From the NCBI RefSeq assembly GCF_020991275.1, contig NZ_JAJLQY010000013.1, positions 62,001-126,000 on the forward strand: a DNA stretch of 64,000 nt, in the 5' to 3' direction. The notes under the pieces were generated by a model. That model was not told the origin of the DNA and searched no databases. It worked only from the letters and a program-made list of their open reading frames with translations. A program made the position numbers and the translations under genes. Every line of letters begins with the position of its first letter. The first letter of the stretch is position 1. This stretch comes from Actinocorallia sp. API 0066. GTDB lineage: Bacteria; Actinomycetota; Actinomycetes; Streptosporangiales; Streptosporangiaceae. Below, piece by piece: positions 7,940 through 18,996 of this stretch.

Positions 7940-8868
7940 AGCAGCAGCCGAGGAGGACCGGCGACTTCGGCGTCGGCCAGATGATCCATGTCGTGCACAT
8001 GTCCGACGACGCGCAGGAACTCCGTGAATGGTACGAGCGGGTCTTCGGCGGGTTCGTCTTCATGGGCGTGGACGAGCCCAACTACCTGTCCTGGGAGGAC
8101 CGTCACGCGACGCTCCTCATGGTCGGCGACCTCTGTGTCGAGACGATGTCGCCGAACAAGCCGGTCAATCCGAAGCTCCCCGTAGGCAAGTTCTTCACGA
8201 AGTTCGGAAGGCACCTGCACTCGGTCGGCTACAAGGTGGACGACCTCGTCGGCCTCGCGGAACGCCTCCTGGACGCCGGTGTGTACATCGGCAAGCCCGG
8301 AGGCGGCAGGGTCGAGGAGTTCGATCCGGAGACCGCCTACGTCTTCCCCAGCCCGCGCGACACGGCGGGGCTCATGGTCGAGCTGTGCAGGATGGACATG
8401 CAGGGCGATCCGCGCAACCTGGAGACGTGGTCGTCGCTGGAGCGGATGTGGCGGTTCCACCCGCTCACCCTGGAGCGCTTCTCCTGCGTCACGCTGGGGG
8501 TGCGCGACCTGGAGTCGGCCGTCAAGATCTACGCCGACACGATGCAGGCCGTCCCCGTCAGGGCGGGCTTCGACACCGACCTGGGGGCCAAGTCCGAGAT
8601 CCTCCGGCTGGGCGACTGCCTGCTCCAGCTCGTCGAGCCGGTCGACCAGGACACCGACCTGGCCCGGCACGTCGCGCGCTGGGGCAACATGATCTACAGC
8701 CTGCGCTTCAAGGTGGCCGACCTCGACTCCGCCGAGTCCTGGCTGAACCGCAACGCCGTCCGCACCACCCGCAGCCGGCCTGCCCTGCTCGTCACCGACC
8801 CGGCCGACACCTACGGCGCCCCCATGTACTTCACCACCGAAGACCTGGAACTGCCCCCGAACGCCTGA
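7936..8868 (+). CDS. Two-domain VOC (glyoxalase/dioxygenase superfamily) protein
   Basis: 310 residues from the GTG overlapping the previous stop, with CGAAGGAGA upstream. Two tandem vicinal-oxygen-chelate modules are visible: residues about 15-160 (QMIHVVHMSDDAQELREWYE ... AGLMVELCRMD) and about 175-305 (FSCVTLGVRDLESAVKIYAD ... YGAPMYFTTED). Possible metal ligands are the early His residues and Glu in MVELC. The VOC superfamily includes extradiol dioxygenases, glyoxalases and epimerases. Genomic setting (thiolase, dehydrogenase, carboxyltransferase) favours a catabolic enzyme, but the reaction cannot be named. It is followed by a strong hairpin ending the operon. Confidence 0.75.
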   Translation: MKQQPRRTGDFGVGQMIHVVHMSDDAQELREWYERVFGGFVFMGVDEPNYLSWEDRHATLLMVGDLCVETMSPNKPVNPKLPVGKFFTKFGRHLHSVGYKVDDLVGLAERLLDAGVYIGKPGGGRVEEFDPETAYVFPSPRDTAGLMVELCRMDMQGDPRNLETWSSLERMWRFHPLTLERFSCVTLGVRDLESAVKIYADTMQAVPVRAGFDTDLGAKSEILRLGDCLLQLVEPVDQDTDLARHVARWGNMIYSLRFKVADLDSAESWLNRNAVRTTRSRPALLVTDPADTYGAPMYFTTEDLELPPNA

Positions 8869-8880
8869 CCCTCCCCCACG

Positions 8881-8910
8881 CGGCCCCCAGCCTCGCCCGG
8901 CTGGGGGCCG
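8881..8910. terminator. Strong bidirectional hairpin terminator
   Basis: CGGCCCCCAGCC (8881-8892) and GGCTGGGGGCCG (8899-8910) form a perfect 12-base-pair stem with a 6-base loop. It lies 12 bases after the VOC stop and between convergent operons (VOC on plus, MaoC-type on minus), as expected for a shared terminator. Confidence 0.8.
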
Positions 8911-8975
8911 CCGTCATGCCGTCGGCCCTCGCGGACGTACGCGAGGGCCGTGCTTCGTTCACGCGCGGGCGCGGG

Positions 8976-9404
8976 TCAGGGCAGGAGGAGGTGGGCGGTG
9001 CCGGTGACGAGGCGGTCGCCGGTGTGGCGGTCGGCCCAGACGTCGAGCGTCACGGCGGTGGAGCCGTCCGCGCCGTGGTCGCGGGCCGTGACGACGCCGG
9101 AGCAGGTGATCTCGTCGGACTTGAGGGCGGGCACGCGGAAGCGGCATTCCAGACGCGTCACCCGGCCGCCCTCGGGGAGCAGGTCTTCGAGCATGGCGTG
9201 CAGCCAGGCCCAGATGAGGTTCCCCATGCCGATCGCGCCGGGGTAGCCGGCCGCCCTGCCCGCCTCGTCGTCCATGTGGATGCCGACGAACTCGTCGTTC
9301 ACGGCGGCGTAGCGGTTCCACGCCTCCAGGCCCGCCGTCCGGACGTAGGGGGCGAGCCGCGCGCCTTCGGCGAAGGCTTCCGGGTGGGGGGCTGTCGTCG
9401 TCAT
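8976..9404 (-). CDS. MaoC-like hydratase, C-terminal-type hot-dog protein
   Basis: 142 residues from the ATG at 9402-9404. The sequence has hot-dog fold features: NDEFVGIHMDDEAG (the hydratase D-x(4)-H motif region in variant form), GYPGAIGMGNLIWAWLHAML (the long central helix) and RLECRFRVPALKSDEITC. It likely works with the adjacent upstream gene as a two-subunit (R)-specific enoyl-CoA hydratase, as in steroid and fatty-acid pathways where MaoC halves are separate genes. The gap between them is 17 bases. Substrate unknown. Confidence 0.75.
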   Translation of the reverse strand: MTTTAPHPEAFAEGARLAPYVRTAGLEAWNRYAAVNDEFVGIHMDDEAGRAAGYPGAIGMGNLIWAWLHAMLEDLLPEGGRVTRLECRFRVPALKSDEITCSGVVTARDHGADGSTAVTLDVWADRHTGDRLVTGTAHLLLP

Positions 9405-9421
9405 CGAGGGGGCTCCCGGGG

Positions 9422-9943
9422 TCAGTAGCGGATGAGGGTCATGCGGTGGGACTTGACCTCGTCGCCGTCCTGGTTGGTCCAGGTCGTGACGACGTCGGTC
9501 AGGAGCATCGGGCCGAGCCTGCCCGCCCGCTCGGTGTAGCCCGCGATCGCTGATTCGGCCGTGATGACGTCGCCGACGCGCATCGGCACCCCGGTGTAGG
9601 ACGAGGCGACGCCGCCGTTCAGGGCGCGTCTCAGGGCCGGCGGGGCCACGCCCAGGGTGTGCTCCATCGCGCCGGAGCTGCGGTAGGAGGCGTCGAGCTC
9701 GATCTCGGCGCCGGTACCGGACTCCTCGGCACATCCCCAGGCGAAGGGGTTGAAATCCGGTGGGGCGGTCAGGTCGTCCGTCGCGCGGAGGTCGGTGTAG
9801 CGCGCGGGCGGCGCCGCCGGGAAGCGGACGGCCGCCGCCCAGCGCCGGATCGCGGACGCGTCGATCGGGTAGGAGGTCTGCCGCCGGTAGGGGCGGCCGA
9901 CGATCTCCAGCATGTCGGGCCTGATGAGGCCGGGTCCGCCCAT
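9422..9943 (-). CDS. MaoC-like hydratase, N-terminal (FAS1-like dehydratase) subunit
   Basis: 173 residues from the ATG at 9941-9943, chosen because AAAGGGA lies 8-9 bases upstream; an alternative start at 9961 adds 6 residues. It has the N-terminal MaoC/FAS1-dehydratase pattern: a short strand region (EIVGRPYRRQTSYPI), a hydrophobic loop with FNPFAWGC, then the hot-dog helix and MRVGDVITAESAIAGYTERAGRLGPMLLTDVVTTW. These proteins usually pair with a second hot-dog subunit carrying the catalytic Asp/His, here the gene 17 bases downstream. Likely hydrates a CoA-bound enoyl intermediate. Confidence 0.7.
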   Translation of the reverse strand: MGGPGLIRPDMLEIVGRPYRRQTSYPIDASAIRRWAAAVRFPAAPPARYTDLRATDDLTAPPDFNPFAWGCAEESGTGAEIELDASYRSSGAMEHTLGVAPPALRRALNGGVASSYTGVPMRVGDVITAESAIAGYTERAGRLGPMLLTDVVTTWTNQDGDEVKSHRMTLIRY

Positions 9944-10006
9944 GGGCGCGGTCCCTTTCACTCGGGGAAGGCGCGCGGCCTCAGGGGGGGCCGCGCGCCC
10001 GGGGGG

Positions 10007-11263
10007 TCAGGAGTGGTTGAGCTCGTAGAGGCGGCGCCACTCGTGCTTGGAGCGGACCGTCGTGTCCACGTCGGGCGACAGGGCCCGGAGGGCGCCGACG
10101 GTGGCCCGCTCCTTGGGGATGTGCGTGAAGGGGTCGATGTCGAAGAACCGGCAGGTGTTCTGCCACGTGATCATGTTGATCTCGTGGTCCGGGACGCCGG
10201 AGCCGCGCATCTCGTCCAGCACGAACTCGGGCGCGTTCGGCCAGATCGAGTCCGAGTGCGGGTAGTCGCACTCCCAGGCGATCATCTCGATGCCGATGTC
10301 GTGCCGCACCTTCAACGCCGTCGGGTCGGTGACGTAGCAGGCCAGCGAGTGCTCGCGGAAGATGTCGCTCGGGAGCTTGCCGCCGAAGTCGTGGCCCAGC
10401 CAGCGCTGGTTCGTGTAGTGCCGGTCGCAGCGGTCCAGGTAGAACGGGATCCAGCCGATCCCGGCCTCCGACCAGGCGATCTTCAGGTCGGGATACTTGC
10501 GCATCGCGCCGCCCCACAGCAGGTCCTGCGCGGCGAACGTCGAGACCTGGGTGGCCAGGATGATGAAGTTGTCCACGGGCGCGTCCGGCGCGCCGTTGAT
10601 GGCGCCGAAGCCCTGCCCGATGTGCAGGCACATGACGACGCCCGTCTCGGAGACGGCGCGGAAGAACGGGTCCCAGTAGTCGAGGTCGTGGTAGCTCGGC
10701 AGCCCTTGGATGTGCGGCAACTCCGGCATCGTGACGGCCTTGACGCCCTTGGCCGCTACCCGCCGCACCTCCTTGGCCAGCTCCTCCGGGTTCCAGACGG
10801 GGCCGAGCGCGATCGGGATGAACCGGCCAGGGTAGGTCGTCGCCCATTCGTCGATGTGCCAGTCGTTGTACGCCTTCAGCATGATGAGAGCGAGGTCCTT
10901 GTCCTGCGCCTCCTGGAAGAACCGCGCGCTGAAGCCCGCGAACGACGGGAAGCACATCGAGGCGAGGATCCCGTTGCGGTTCATGTCCTTGACGCGCTCG
11001 TGGATGTCGTAGCTGCCCGGACGCATCTCGGCGTAGGTGGAGGGGTTCAGGCCCCACTCCTCGTTGGGCCAGCCGACCACCGCGTTCAGGCTGCTGGAGA
11101 CGCTGGGGACGCCCTGGAACCACCACTTCTCGTAGCCGTTCTCGTCCATGATGGACTTGGGCGCCTGGTCCCTGTACCGCTCCGGCACGTGGTTGTCGAA
11201 CATGTCGCGCGGTTCCACGACATGGTCGTCGATGCTCACCAGGATCAGGTCTTCGACGTTCAC
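10007..11263 (-). CDS. Amidohydrolase-family metal-dependent hydrolase
   Basis: 418 residues from a GTG at 11261-11263 with GAGAGGA upstream. The N-terminal strand ILVSIDDHVVEPRDMF carries DDH in place of the usual HxH, as in the Amidohydro_2 (ACMSD-like) branch. Later conserved segments are VVMCLHIGQ (metal His), IAWSEAGIGWIPFYLDRCD and IAWECDYPHSDSIWPN (metal Asp near the C-terminus). Members decarboxylate or hydrolyse ring-derived carboxylates. With MaoC, LLM and acyl-CoA genes around it, a role in ring opening or decarboxylation of a cyclic compound is plausible but unproven. Confidence 0.85.
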   Translation of the reverse strand: MNVEDLILVSIDDHVVEPRDMFDNHVPERYRDQAPKSIMDENGYEKWWFQGVPSVSSSLNAVVGWPNEEWGLNPSTYAEMRPGSYDIHERVKDMNRNGILASMCFPSFAGFSARFFQEAQDKDLALIMLKAYNDWHIDEWATTYPGRFIPIALGPVWNPEELAKEVRRVAAKGVKAVTMPELPHIQGLPSYHDLDYWDPFFRAVSETGVVMCLHIGQGFGAINGAPDAPVDNFIILATQVSTFAAQDLLWGGAMRKYPDLKIAWSEAGIGWIPFYLDRCDRHYTNQRWLGHDFGGKLPSDIFREHSLACYVTDPTALKVRHDIGIEMIAWECDYPHSDSIWPNAPEFVLDEMRGSGVPDHEINMITWQNTCRFFDIDPFTHIPKERATVGALRALSPDVDTTVRSKHEWRRLYELNHS

Positions 11264-11318
11264 TTCCGGGGTTCCTCTCTCGTCCGGTCGGGGATGGGTG
11301 CGACGGCGCCGGGGGCCG

Positions 11319-12182
11319 TCACCACCGGGAGATCTCGGGCACGACCTTGGCGCCGAGCGTCTCCAGCGGGGTGAGGGACGCGACGGCGGGCACGGCGCAG
11401 TACACGGTGCTGAATCCGGTGTCGTGCAGGCGGCGCAGCTCCTCCAGGAGCGTGTCGGTGGCGCCGGGCTCGTCGACGGCGACGGGCAGCACCGCGGTGT
11501 TCTCGATCTCGCCCGGGTCGCGGCCGATCCGGGCGCAGTGCTCGTGCAGCCGCTCGATCTTCTGGCCCGCGTCGGCGCCGCCGAACACGTTGAAGGCGTC
11601 GGCGTACGCGGCGGCCAGGCGCAGCGTGACGCGCTCGCCGCCGCCGCCGACGAGGACCCGCGGCCTGCGCACCGGCGCCGGCGTGTTGAGCGTGCTGGCC
11701 AGCCGGTAGTGCTCGCCGACGAACGGCTCGCGGCTCCCGCTCCACATCTGGCGGCAGATCCGGAGCGTCTCCTCAAGCCGGGCGAAGCGCTCGCGCTGCG
11801 GCGGGAGCGGCAGGCCGAGACCCTGCGCCTCCTCGTCGTTCCAGCCCGCGCCGACGCCGAGCCACGCCCGGCCGCCGGAGAGCACGTCGAGGGTGGTGAC
11901 GATCTTGCCGAGCAGGCCGGGGGGCCGGTACGTCGCCGCGGTGACCAGCGTCTGGAGCTCCAGCGTGCGGGTCTGGCCCGCGAGGAAGCCCAGCGCGGTG
12001 TACGCCTCCAGCATCGGCTCGTACTCCTCGCCGATCATGCTGATCTGCCAGAGGTGGTCGGTCAGGCTGAGCCTGGTGAATCCGGCGTCCTCGGCGGTCC
12101 GCGCGATCCGGCCGAGCGCGCCCGCCATCTGGTGGGGCTCGCCGAACCCGGCGTAGTCGTTGATGTGCAGCGCAAGTCTCAT
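11319..12182 (-). CDS. LLM-class (F420-dependent) oxidoreductase
   Basis: 287 residues; ATG at 12180-12182 with the consensus ribosome site GGAGG six bases upstream. The TIM-barrel luciferase-like pattern is clear: MRLALHINDYAGFG, AEDAGFTRLSLTDHLW, TLVTAATYRPPGLLGKIVTTLDVLSGGRAWLGVGAGWNDEE and RPRVLVGGGGERVTLRLAA. The SGGR-x(3)-G-GAGW segment is the flavin/F420 phosphate-binding loop of F420-dependent LLM enzymes. It probably catalyses a redox or monooxygenation step in the local pathway. The gap to the downstream amidohydrolase is 55 bases, so they are probably co-transcribed. Confidence 0.9.
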   Translation of the reverse strand: MRLALHINDYAGFGEPHQMAGALGRIARTAEDAGFTRLSLTDHLWQISMIGEEYEPMLEAYTALGFLAGQTRTLELQTLVTAATYRPPGLLGKIVTTLDVLSGGRAWLGVGAGWNDEEAQGLGLPLPPQRERFARLEETLRICRQMWSGSREPFVGEHYRLASTLNTPAPVRRPRVLVGGGGERVTLRLAAAYADAFNVFGGADAGQKIERLHEHCARIGRDPGEIENTAVLPVAVDEPGATDTLLEELRRLHDTGFSTVYCAVPAVASLTPLETLGAKVVPEISRW

Positions 12183-12236
12183 GCGGTCCTCCGGACCGTG
12201 CCGCTCCCGGTGCCGGAACACCGAACCGCGATAATT

Positions 12237-12256
12237 CGATAGGTAAGCATCTATCG
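12237..12256. promoter_or_regulatory. Inverted repeat upstream of LLM gene
   Basis: CGATAG (12237-12242) and CTATCG (12251-12256) are a perfect 6-base inverted repeat separated by 8 bases, 55 bases upstream of the LLM start in an otherwise AT-enriched gap. A plausible operator or promoter element; the binder is unknown. Confidence 0.4.
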
Positions 12257-12366
12257 CATCATCGCGCAGGGCACTGCCCCAACACAATACAAATCCATCA
12301 ATCTATTGTGGATCAGGGCAGCACAAAGGTCCGGACGCCGCACTCACGTCCCCCGCTGAGCGGCGT

Positions 12367-14100
12367 CTAGGCGCGGCTCGGGGCCGCCTTGCGGGACTGG
12401 TGGATGGCGAAGGCGTAGAGGGAGGCGCCCAGGAGGGTCATCGCGATGGAGGTGGGATAGCCGAAGGGCGAAGGCATGTAGGTGGCCAGGAACCACGTGT
12501 GCTCGGACATGCCTAGGGCTACGAAGACGGTGGCCACGATGCCCTGGGGGAACAGGGCGATCGAGCCGAAGGCGAAGGCCATCCATACGAGCAACTGGCG
12601 GGGCGCGGAGAGCGGAACGGCGGCTGCCGTCGGGCGGGCGGGACGGCGGCCGGTGCGCATCATGTGCAGCAGGTCCGGGCCGTGGCTGCGCAGACGGGCC
12701 GTCGCCAGGCGGCCGAAGAGCACAAAGCACAGGACGCCGGTGGCCAGGCCGAGCACGACGCCGGGCCAGCCGTGGCGCAGGGCGACGAGGACGGCCGGGA
12801 CGCAGGTCGCCGAGACGAGCCCGAGCATGAGGTAGGCGAGGCCGGTGAGGCCGCCGTCGTCCTCGGAGGTGCGCAGGGGGTTCCCGGCACGTTTGTGCGG
12901 ATCGGTGCCCGGCACGAGCCCGTAGACCGAGATCAGCGGGACGAGTCCCGCCGCGCCGCCGAGCAGGGAGAACAGCAGGGCGAGGGCGACGGGCCAGGGA
13001 CCGCCCGCGATCGCCGTCCCGCCGAGGGTCACCACGGCGGCGACCGGGCCCATCACGAGGAGCCAGGCCCATTGCCGGGCCCGCACCTCGTCGTTGCCCG
13101 GCGTCATCAGGGTCAGCCAGAGCACCGTGCCGTCCGTGCCGTAGAGGTTCGACGTCATCGCGGCCGCCATCACCACAAAGATCGGGCCCGCGTAGGGGAG
13201 CATGCCGTCCCAGCCGAGAAGCACCGGGCTCGCCCCGAAGCAGACGCCGAACGACAGCGCGAACGCGAGCTGGTGGGCGCGCGCGAGGTCACGGGTCCAG
13301 GTGCGCAGCTCCTTCGCCAGGACCGCGCCCGACGCCGTCCGCGCGGCGATCGGCCGGCGCGGCCGCCCGAACGTGCGGGCCGCGCCCGTCCGGCGGGACA
13401 GGAGCAGGGCCCACAGGCAGAGCAGCAGGAGGTTGAGACCGGCGAGGGCGACGAGAGCGAGCGGCTCGCCTTGGACCGCGCGCACACCCCACCCGGACGG
13501 CACGTACCAGACGATGCCGGGCACCCCGCTCTCCTCGAACAGCGCGAGGAACACCCAGATCTGGCAGAGCCCGGCGAGGAGCGTCCCGTTGAGCACCCCG
13601 GCCGCGATCGCGCCCAGCCGGGAACGCAGGGCGAGCCCGAGAAGCCCGGTGGCCACCTTGGACACCAGCACGAACAGCACGAGGGTGAGCAACGCGGCGG
13701 GCAGTGAGAGCAGCGCCCCCACAACGCCCTCGCGGATGCCGAAGACCACAAGTCCGAGCAGCGCGACAAGGCTGACCATCGGGGCGAGCCCGGCGAAGGC
13801 GGCGGTGAGCAGCCCCGACGCCGTGCGGAGCGGCCGCAGCCCGAGCATCGCGAAGTGCTCGGGCTTCAGCGTCTCGTCGCCGCCGCCCATGGCGACCGGG
13901 CCGAGGATCCAGCCCGCCATCCACAGCGCGTAGACGGCGGCGAGCAGGGGCGCGTCCGCCGTCACCGCGACAAAGAGGGTGCCCGCCGCGAGGACGGCGC
14001 CCAGGAACACGCCCGAGGCCGCCATCTCGCCCTGGGCGCCCGTCAGCGTGTGCCGCAGGATCGCGACCCGCATCCGGGCCATCGTCAGCTCGACAGCCAC
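12367..14100 (-). CDS. ABC transporter permease (large membrane subunit)
   Basis: 577 residues with many hydrophobic helices spread over the whole length, about twelve by eye (for example VFLGAVLAAGTLFVAVTA, APMVSLVALLGLVVFGI, ALVALAGLNLLLLCLWALLL, AYLMLGLVSATCVPAVLVAL). The GTG start at 14100 has GAGGGAGC upstream and overlaps the ATPase stop by 16 bases, so the two are translationally coupled. It is the membrane partner of the adjacent ATPase, in an ABC-2-like exporter. A loop around Lys/Arg-rich FGRPRRPIAARTASG is cytoplasmic. Substrate unknown; no binding protein gene is present, which favours export. Confidence 0.85.
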   Translation of the reverse strand: MAVELTMARMRVAILRHTLTGAQGEMAASGVFLGAVLAAGTLFVAVTADAPLLAAVYALWMAGWILGPVAMGGGDETLKPEHFAMLGLRPLRTASGLLTAAFAGLAPMVSLVALLGLVVFGIREGVVGALLSLPAALLTLVLFVLVSKVATGLLGLALRSRLGAIAAGVLNGTLLAGLCQIWVFLALFEESGVPGIVWYVPSGWGVRAVQGEPLALVALAGLNLLLLCLWALLLSRRTGAARTFGRPRRPIAARTASGAVLAKELRTWTRDLARAHQLAFALSFGVCFGASPVLLGWDGMLPYAGPIFVVMAAAMTSNLYGTDGTVLWLTLMTPGNDEVRARQWAWLLVMGPVAAVVTLGGTAIAGGPWPVALALLFSLLGGAAGLVPLISVYGLVPGTDPHKRAGNPLRTSEDDGGLTGLAYLMLGLVSATCVPAVLVALRHGWPGVVLGLATGVLCFVLFGRLATARLRSHGPDLLHMMRTGRRPARPTAAAVPLSAPRQLLVWMAFAFGSIALFPQGIVATVFVALGMSEHTWFLATYMPSPFGYPTSIAMTLLGASLYAFAIHQSRKAAPSRA

Positions 14101-14852
14101 GTCAGCTCCCTCGCGACGGTGCCCTCGGCGGCGACGAGCTCCACGAACCTGTCCTCAAGGCCGCGCCCGTCCCGGACGGCGTCCAGCGTGCCCGCCACGG
14201 CCACCCGGCCCCCGTCGATGACCGCGACGTGGTCGCACAGCTGCTCGACCAGGGCCATGACGTGGCTGGACAGCACGATCGTGCCGCCGCCCGCGACGAA
14301 GCCGCGCAGGATCGTCTTGATCGTCGCGGCGGACACCGGGTCGACCGCCTCGAACGGCTCGTCCAGCACCAGCAGCCGGGGCGCGTGCAGGAGCGCCACG
14401 GCCAGGCCGATCTTCTTGCGCATGCCGGTGGAGTACTCGGCGACCAGGGTGCGCTCGGCCTTGTCGAGATCCAGGACCGCGAGCAGATCGGAGGCGCGCG
14501 CGTCCACGGTGTCCCGGGGCAGGCGGCGCAGCAGGCCGAGGTAGGTCAGCAACTCGCGGCCGGTCAGCCGCTCGGGGAGCGCGAGCCCGTCGGGCAGCAC
14601 ACCGACGAGCGGCTTGGCGCGCTCCGGGGCCGCCCACACGTCGACGCCGAACATCTCGGCGGTGCCCGCGTCCGGCCGCAGCAGCCCGACCGCCATGGAA
14701 AGCGTCGTCGTCTTCCCCGCGCCGTTCTGGCCGACCAGGCCGAAGAAGGCGCCGCGCGGCACCCGGAGGTCAACGCCGTCCACCGCGCGGGTGCTTCCGA
14801 AGACCTTGGTCAGGCCGACGAGGCGCAGCGCGGGTTCGTCCACCGAAGGCAC
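14085..14852 (-). CDS. ABC transporter ATP-binding protein
   Basis: 255 residues. Walker A is GLVGQNGAGKTTTLSMAVGL (about 37-56), the signature motif is the variant EYSTGMRKKIGLAVALL, Walker B is RLLVLDEPFEAVD, and the switch His is in GTIVLSSHVMAL. This is the DRA-type exporter ATPase pattern (daunorubicin/bacitracin/Nod-factor export families). It is encoded immediately upstream of its membrane partner with a 16-base overlap. Together they would export a small molecule or lipid, or mediate resistance; the sequence does not say which. Confidence 0.93.
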   Translation of the reverse strand: MPSVDEPALRLVGLTKVFGSTRAVDGVDLRVPRGAFFGLVGQNGAGKTTTLSMAVGLLRPDAGTAEMFGVDVWAAPERAKPLVGVLPDGLALPERLTGRELLTYLGLLRRLPRDTVDARASDLLAVLDLDKAERTLVAEYSTGMRKKIGLAVALLHAPRLLVLDEPFEAVDPVSAATIKTILRGFVAGGGTIVLSSHVMALVEQLCDHVAVIDGGRVAVAGTLDAVRDGRGLEDRFVELVAAEGTVARELTWLSS

Positions 14853-14912
14853 GTGTCTTTCCCCCAGAAATCTTGATGATCAATGAGGGAGACTTTCAGG
14901 CGTTATGTCCGG

Positions 14913-14929
14913 TGTCAACGTGGTTGACA
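14913..14929. promoter_or_regulatory. Perfect inverted repeat upstream of ABC exporter
   Basis: TGTCAAC-GTG-GTTGACA is a perfect 7-base inverted repeat with a 3-base spacer, 61-77 bases upstream of the ABC ATPase start. It is the right size for a dimeric regulator's operator. No regulator gene is adjacent to the exporter. Confidence 0.45.
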
Positions 14930-14965
14930 TCCGTCGGCCGACCACGCTGACGTGCCGGGACGGCG

Positions 14966-15002
14966 GAGGCCGACCGCCCCACACGGGTGGGCGGCCGGCC
15001 TC
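14966..15002. terminator. Hairpin terminator of furA-katG
   Basis: A long stem-loop downstream of the katG stop on the minus strand: GAGGCCGACCGCCC pairs with GGGCGGCCGGCCTC with one bulged base, around a short loop. No U-tract, typical for high-GC genomes. It separates furA-katG transcription from the exporter promoter. Confidence 0.65.
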
Positions 15003-15035
15003 GCGGGTCCGGAGCGGGACGGATCCCGCGCGGGG

Positions 15036-17282
<2,247 letters not shown>

Positions 17283-17732
17283 TCAGGAACTGGGGGTGGC
17301 ACAGCCGGGGCACAGGCCCCAGTAGATGACCTCGGCCTCGTCGATGGCGAAGCCGCGGTCTTCGGCTGGCGTCAGGCAGGGGGCCCGCCCGACGGCGCAG
17401 TCGATGTCGGCGACGGTGCCGCAGGCGCGGCACACGAGGTGGTGGTGGTTGTCCCCGACGCGGCCCTCGTAGCGGGCGGGGCTGCCCGCCGGTTCGAGCC
17501 GCCGGACGAGCCCCGCCGCGGCCAGCGCGTGCAGGGCCTCGTACACGGCCTGCGTGGAGATGTGGCCCACCCTTGCGCGCACCCCGGACGCGATCGCCTC
17601 GACGTCGAGGTGGTCGCCGTCCCTGACGGTCTCCAGCAGCGCGACGCGGGCGGCCGTCACCCTCAGGCCCGCGCCCCGCAGGTCCGCTGCGGCGCCGCGG
17701 GCCCGGGACTCCGATGTCCGGGATGCGGTCAT
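17283..17732 (-). CDS. furA: Fur-family peroxide/iron regulator (FurA)
   Basis: 149 residues with the Fur winged-helix N-terminus (LRGAGLRVTAARVALLETV; HISTQAVYEALHALAAAGLVRRL) and the metal-binding dimerisation domain (NHHHLVCRACGTVADIDC). A second Cys pair, CPGC, closes the C-terminus, forming the structural zinc site with CRAC. Position directly upstream of katG is the defining arrangement of actinobacterial FurA, which represses katG and itself and releases DNA on oxidation or metal loss. The short upstream gap to 17815 is AT-enriched and probably holds the autoregulated promoter. Confidence 0.93.
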   Translation of the reverse strand: MTASRTSESRARGAAADLRGAGLRVTAARVALLETVRDGDHLDVEAIASGVRARVGHISTQAVYEALHALAAAGLVRRLEPAGSPARYEGRVGDNHHHLVCRACGTVADIDCAVGRAPCLTPAEDRGFAIDEAEVIYWGLCPGCATPSS

Positions 17733-17815
17733 GCCGCCTAACCTACCCCCATAAACACGACTGATACAAGAGAAGGATTAGGCCAACTTTTTCAGCCACT
17801 CGCCGTTAGCGCAGG

Positions 17816-18811
17816 TCAGGGGGTCAGCACGGCGGCTCCGTTCACCTGGTCGGCGGCCAGCGCGGCGAGCGCCCGGTCGGCCTGGTCGAGGGGGTAGGGG
17901 GTGGTCGCGATCCGGAGCGGGAGGCGCCCCGCCAGGCGGAGGAACTCGGCGCCGTCGGCCCTGGTGTTGGAGGTGACGGAGGTGATCCGGCGTTCCCGGA
18001 AAAGGTCCCTCTGATAGTTCAGGGGCGGGATGTCGGACAGGTGAATCCCCGCTATCGCCAGGGTGCCGCCCCGATCAAGGCGCTCCAGGGCGGGCGGGAC
18101 CAGCTCGCCCGCCGGGGCGAAGATGATCGCCGAGTCCAGCGGCTCGGGCGACGGGGCGAAGGAGTCGCCCGCCGAGGCGGCGCCCAGCGCCAGGGCCAGC
18201 TCGCGGGCCGACTCCGCGCGGGTGAACACGTGCACCCGGGTGCCCCGGGCCAGCGCCACCTGGGCCGCGAGGTGGGCGGACGCGCCGAAGCCCCAGATCC
18301 CGAGCCTGCCGCCGGGCGGGACGTCGGCGAGCTTCAGCGCCCGGTAGCCGATGATCCCGGCGCACAGCAGCGGCGCCGCCTCCACGTCGGACAGGCCGTG
18401 CGGCAGGTCGTAGACGTAGGCGTCCTCCGCCACCGCGTATTCGGCGTACCCGCCGTGCGCGTCCCACCCGGTGTAGACCGAGCGCGGGCAGAGGTTCTCC
18501 GCTCCCCTCCGGCAGTAGGGGCACCGCCCACAGGTGGACCGCAGCCAGGCCACCCCCACCCTGTCGCCCGGAACGTGGAGGGCGCCCTCGCCCGCCGCGA
18601 CGACCTCCCCGACGATCTCGTGCCCCGGCGTGACCCGGGGCAGGTGGACGGGCAGATCCCCTTCCGCCAGATGCAGATCCGTCCGGCAGACCCCGCACGC
18701 CAGCACCCGCACCAACAGCTCCCCGCCTCCGGGCACGGGCAACTCCCGCTCCCCGAACCTCAACGCCTCTCCCCCGGGAGCGCCCGGCTCCGCGACCACC
18801 CAGGCCCTCAT
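17816..18811 (-). CDS. Zinc-dependent alcohol dehydrogenase (MDR family)
   Basis: 331 residues from the ATG at 18809-18811, preceded by GGGGAGGGG. The catalytic zinc site is visible ([21 protein letters not shown]; Cys in the ligand loop), as is the structural zinc cluster [15 protein letters not shown]. The Rossmann motif is [17 protein letters not shown], slightly variant from GxGxxG. The segment [14 protein letters not shown] is typical of the AdhA-type/propanol-preferring subfamily. It reduces aldehydes or oxidises alcohols with NAD(P). It stands alone, divergent from the NYN-domain gene. Confidence 0.92.
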   Translation of the reverse strand: MRAWVVAEPGAPGGEALRFGERELPVPGGGELLVRVLACGVCRTDLHLAEGDLPVHLPRVTPGHEIVGEVVAAGEGALHVPGDRVGVAWLRSTCGRCPYCRRGAENLCPRSVYTGWDAHGGYAEYAVAEDAYVYDLPHGLSDVEAAPLLCAGIIGYRALKLADVPPGGRLGIWGFGASAHLAAQVALARGTRVHVFTRAESARELALALGAASAGDSFAPSPEPLDSAIIFAPAGELVPPALERLDRGGTLAIAGIHLSDIPPLNYQRDLFRERRITSVTSNTRADGAEFLRLAGRLPLRIATTPYPLDQADRALAALAADQVNGAAVLTP

Positions 18812-18996
18812 AACCCCTCCCCGCCCGTCTCCCCCTCCTTTCCCCACGCCCCAGCCCGCCAAAGCCCCGCACGGCGGGTCAGGGGTCTTGGGGTGGTTTG
18901 TGGGAAAGGTGGGCGTTTGGGGTAACGGGTGGGGAGTGGCGGCGATGGAAAAGAGGCGACGCAACTTTCAGGAAGCCGACAGATGGCGGGAGGCTC

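Noticed and set aside
9659-11374. A 571-codon plus-strand frame over the MaoC and amidohydrolase genes
   Set aside because: Antisense to clear metal-hydrolase gene; low-complexity product and no ribosome site.
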